A DNA stretch of 38,905 nucleotides from Deltaproteobacteria bacterium. Its GTDB lineage: Bacteria; Desulfobacterota; DSM-4660; Desulfatiglandales; Desulfatiglandaceae. The DNA is taken from positions 1 to 38,905 of the forward strand of contig JAFDGR010000009.1 of assembly GCA_019309145.1 (NCBI GenBank). The letters run 5' to 3'. The position numbers were made by a program, and so were the translations under genes. The notes beneath the pieces were generated by a model. It saw only the letters and a list, made by a program, of their open reading frames with translations, was not told where the DNA came from and made no database searches. Of the stretch, positions 38,884-38,905 are shown piece by piece (the stretch's first letter is position 1; each line of letters opens with the position of its first letter).

Positions 38884-38905
38884 TTTGGGGCACATTTGGG
38901 GCACA
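38884..38905. repeat. 11-bp tandem direct repeat at the window edge
   Basis: TTTGGGGCACA occurs twice without a gap, ending exactly at the window edge, so more copies may follow. It lies 63 bases past the tmRNA 3' end, where integrated elements often start, and could be an arm-type integrase site. That role is inferred only from position. Confidence 0.45.

Overview
The window looks like a chromosomal segment of a strictly anaerobic or sulfate-reducer-like Gram-negative bacterium, most likely in the former Deltaproteobacteria (Desulfobacterota). This is an inference. It rests on a glycyl radical enzyme with its activase, a multi-PAS hybrid histidine kinase, a DUF1786 protein, and the housekeeping order rpsP-khpA-rimM-trmD-SPOUT methyltransferase-rplS-rnhB-yraN-rsmI-HPr-EI-smpB-ssrA. 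No 16S rRNA or tRNA gene is present to settle it.

Layout. (1) 1-2.1 kb is gene-poor. It has a strong hairpin, a hicA toxin gene that appears frameshifted, an intact hicB antitoxin, two diverged copies of a noncoding repeat flanking hicAB, and a secreted L,D-transpeptidase. (2) 2.3-8.9 kb, plus strand: a glycyl radical enzyme activase, its glycyl radical enzyme (substrate unknown), and a five-PAS hybrid sensor kinase, closed by an intrinsic terminator. (3) 9.0-13.7 kb, minus strand: a complete branched-chain amino acid-type ABC transporter in the order livH-livM-livG-livF-livJ. (4) 14.0-20.5 kb, minus strand: a tightly coupled trio of a HyuA-like ASKHA ATPase, a histone-deacetylase-fold amidohydrolase with a four-cysteine tail, and a YcaO-domain protein, followed by an exported protein with a duplicated domain. 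(5) 20.8-24.3 kb, plus strand: a GspE/PilB secretion ATPase and recN. (6) 24.3-29.4 kb, minus strand: nucleoside phosphorylase-like protein, DUF1786 protein, ligA, acylphosphatase and a lipoprotein, packed as one operon. (7) 29.7-38.8 kb, plus strand: ffh and a long translation/RNA-processing cluster, ending with smpB and tmRNA. The smpB stop codon overlaps a near-consensus sigma-70 promoter that drives tmRNA, and a good intrinsic terminator follows.

How the genes work together. Region 7 is a coherent ribosome-biogenesis, protein-targeting and ribosome-rescue block, with SmpB and its RNA partner adjacent. HPr and enzyme I sit inside it without any PTS permease, which suggests a regulatory PTS. 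Region 2 is a standard activase/radical-enzyme pair. The best candidate for an undescribed system is the hyuA-HDAC-ycaO trio. It combines three families that each act on amide-type bonds (ATP-dependent hydantoinase/oxoprolinase fold, zinc amidohydrolase, ATP-dependent amide-backbone activation) in one translationally coupled operon, and no precursor peptide gene is recognisable beside it. The window ends just past the tmRNA 3' end, a common integration target, in a short tandem repeat that may mark the edge of an integrated element.
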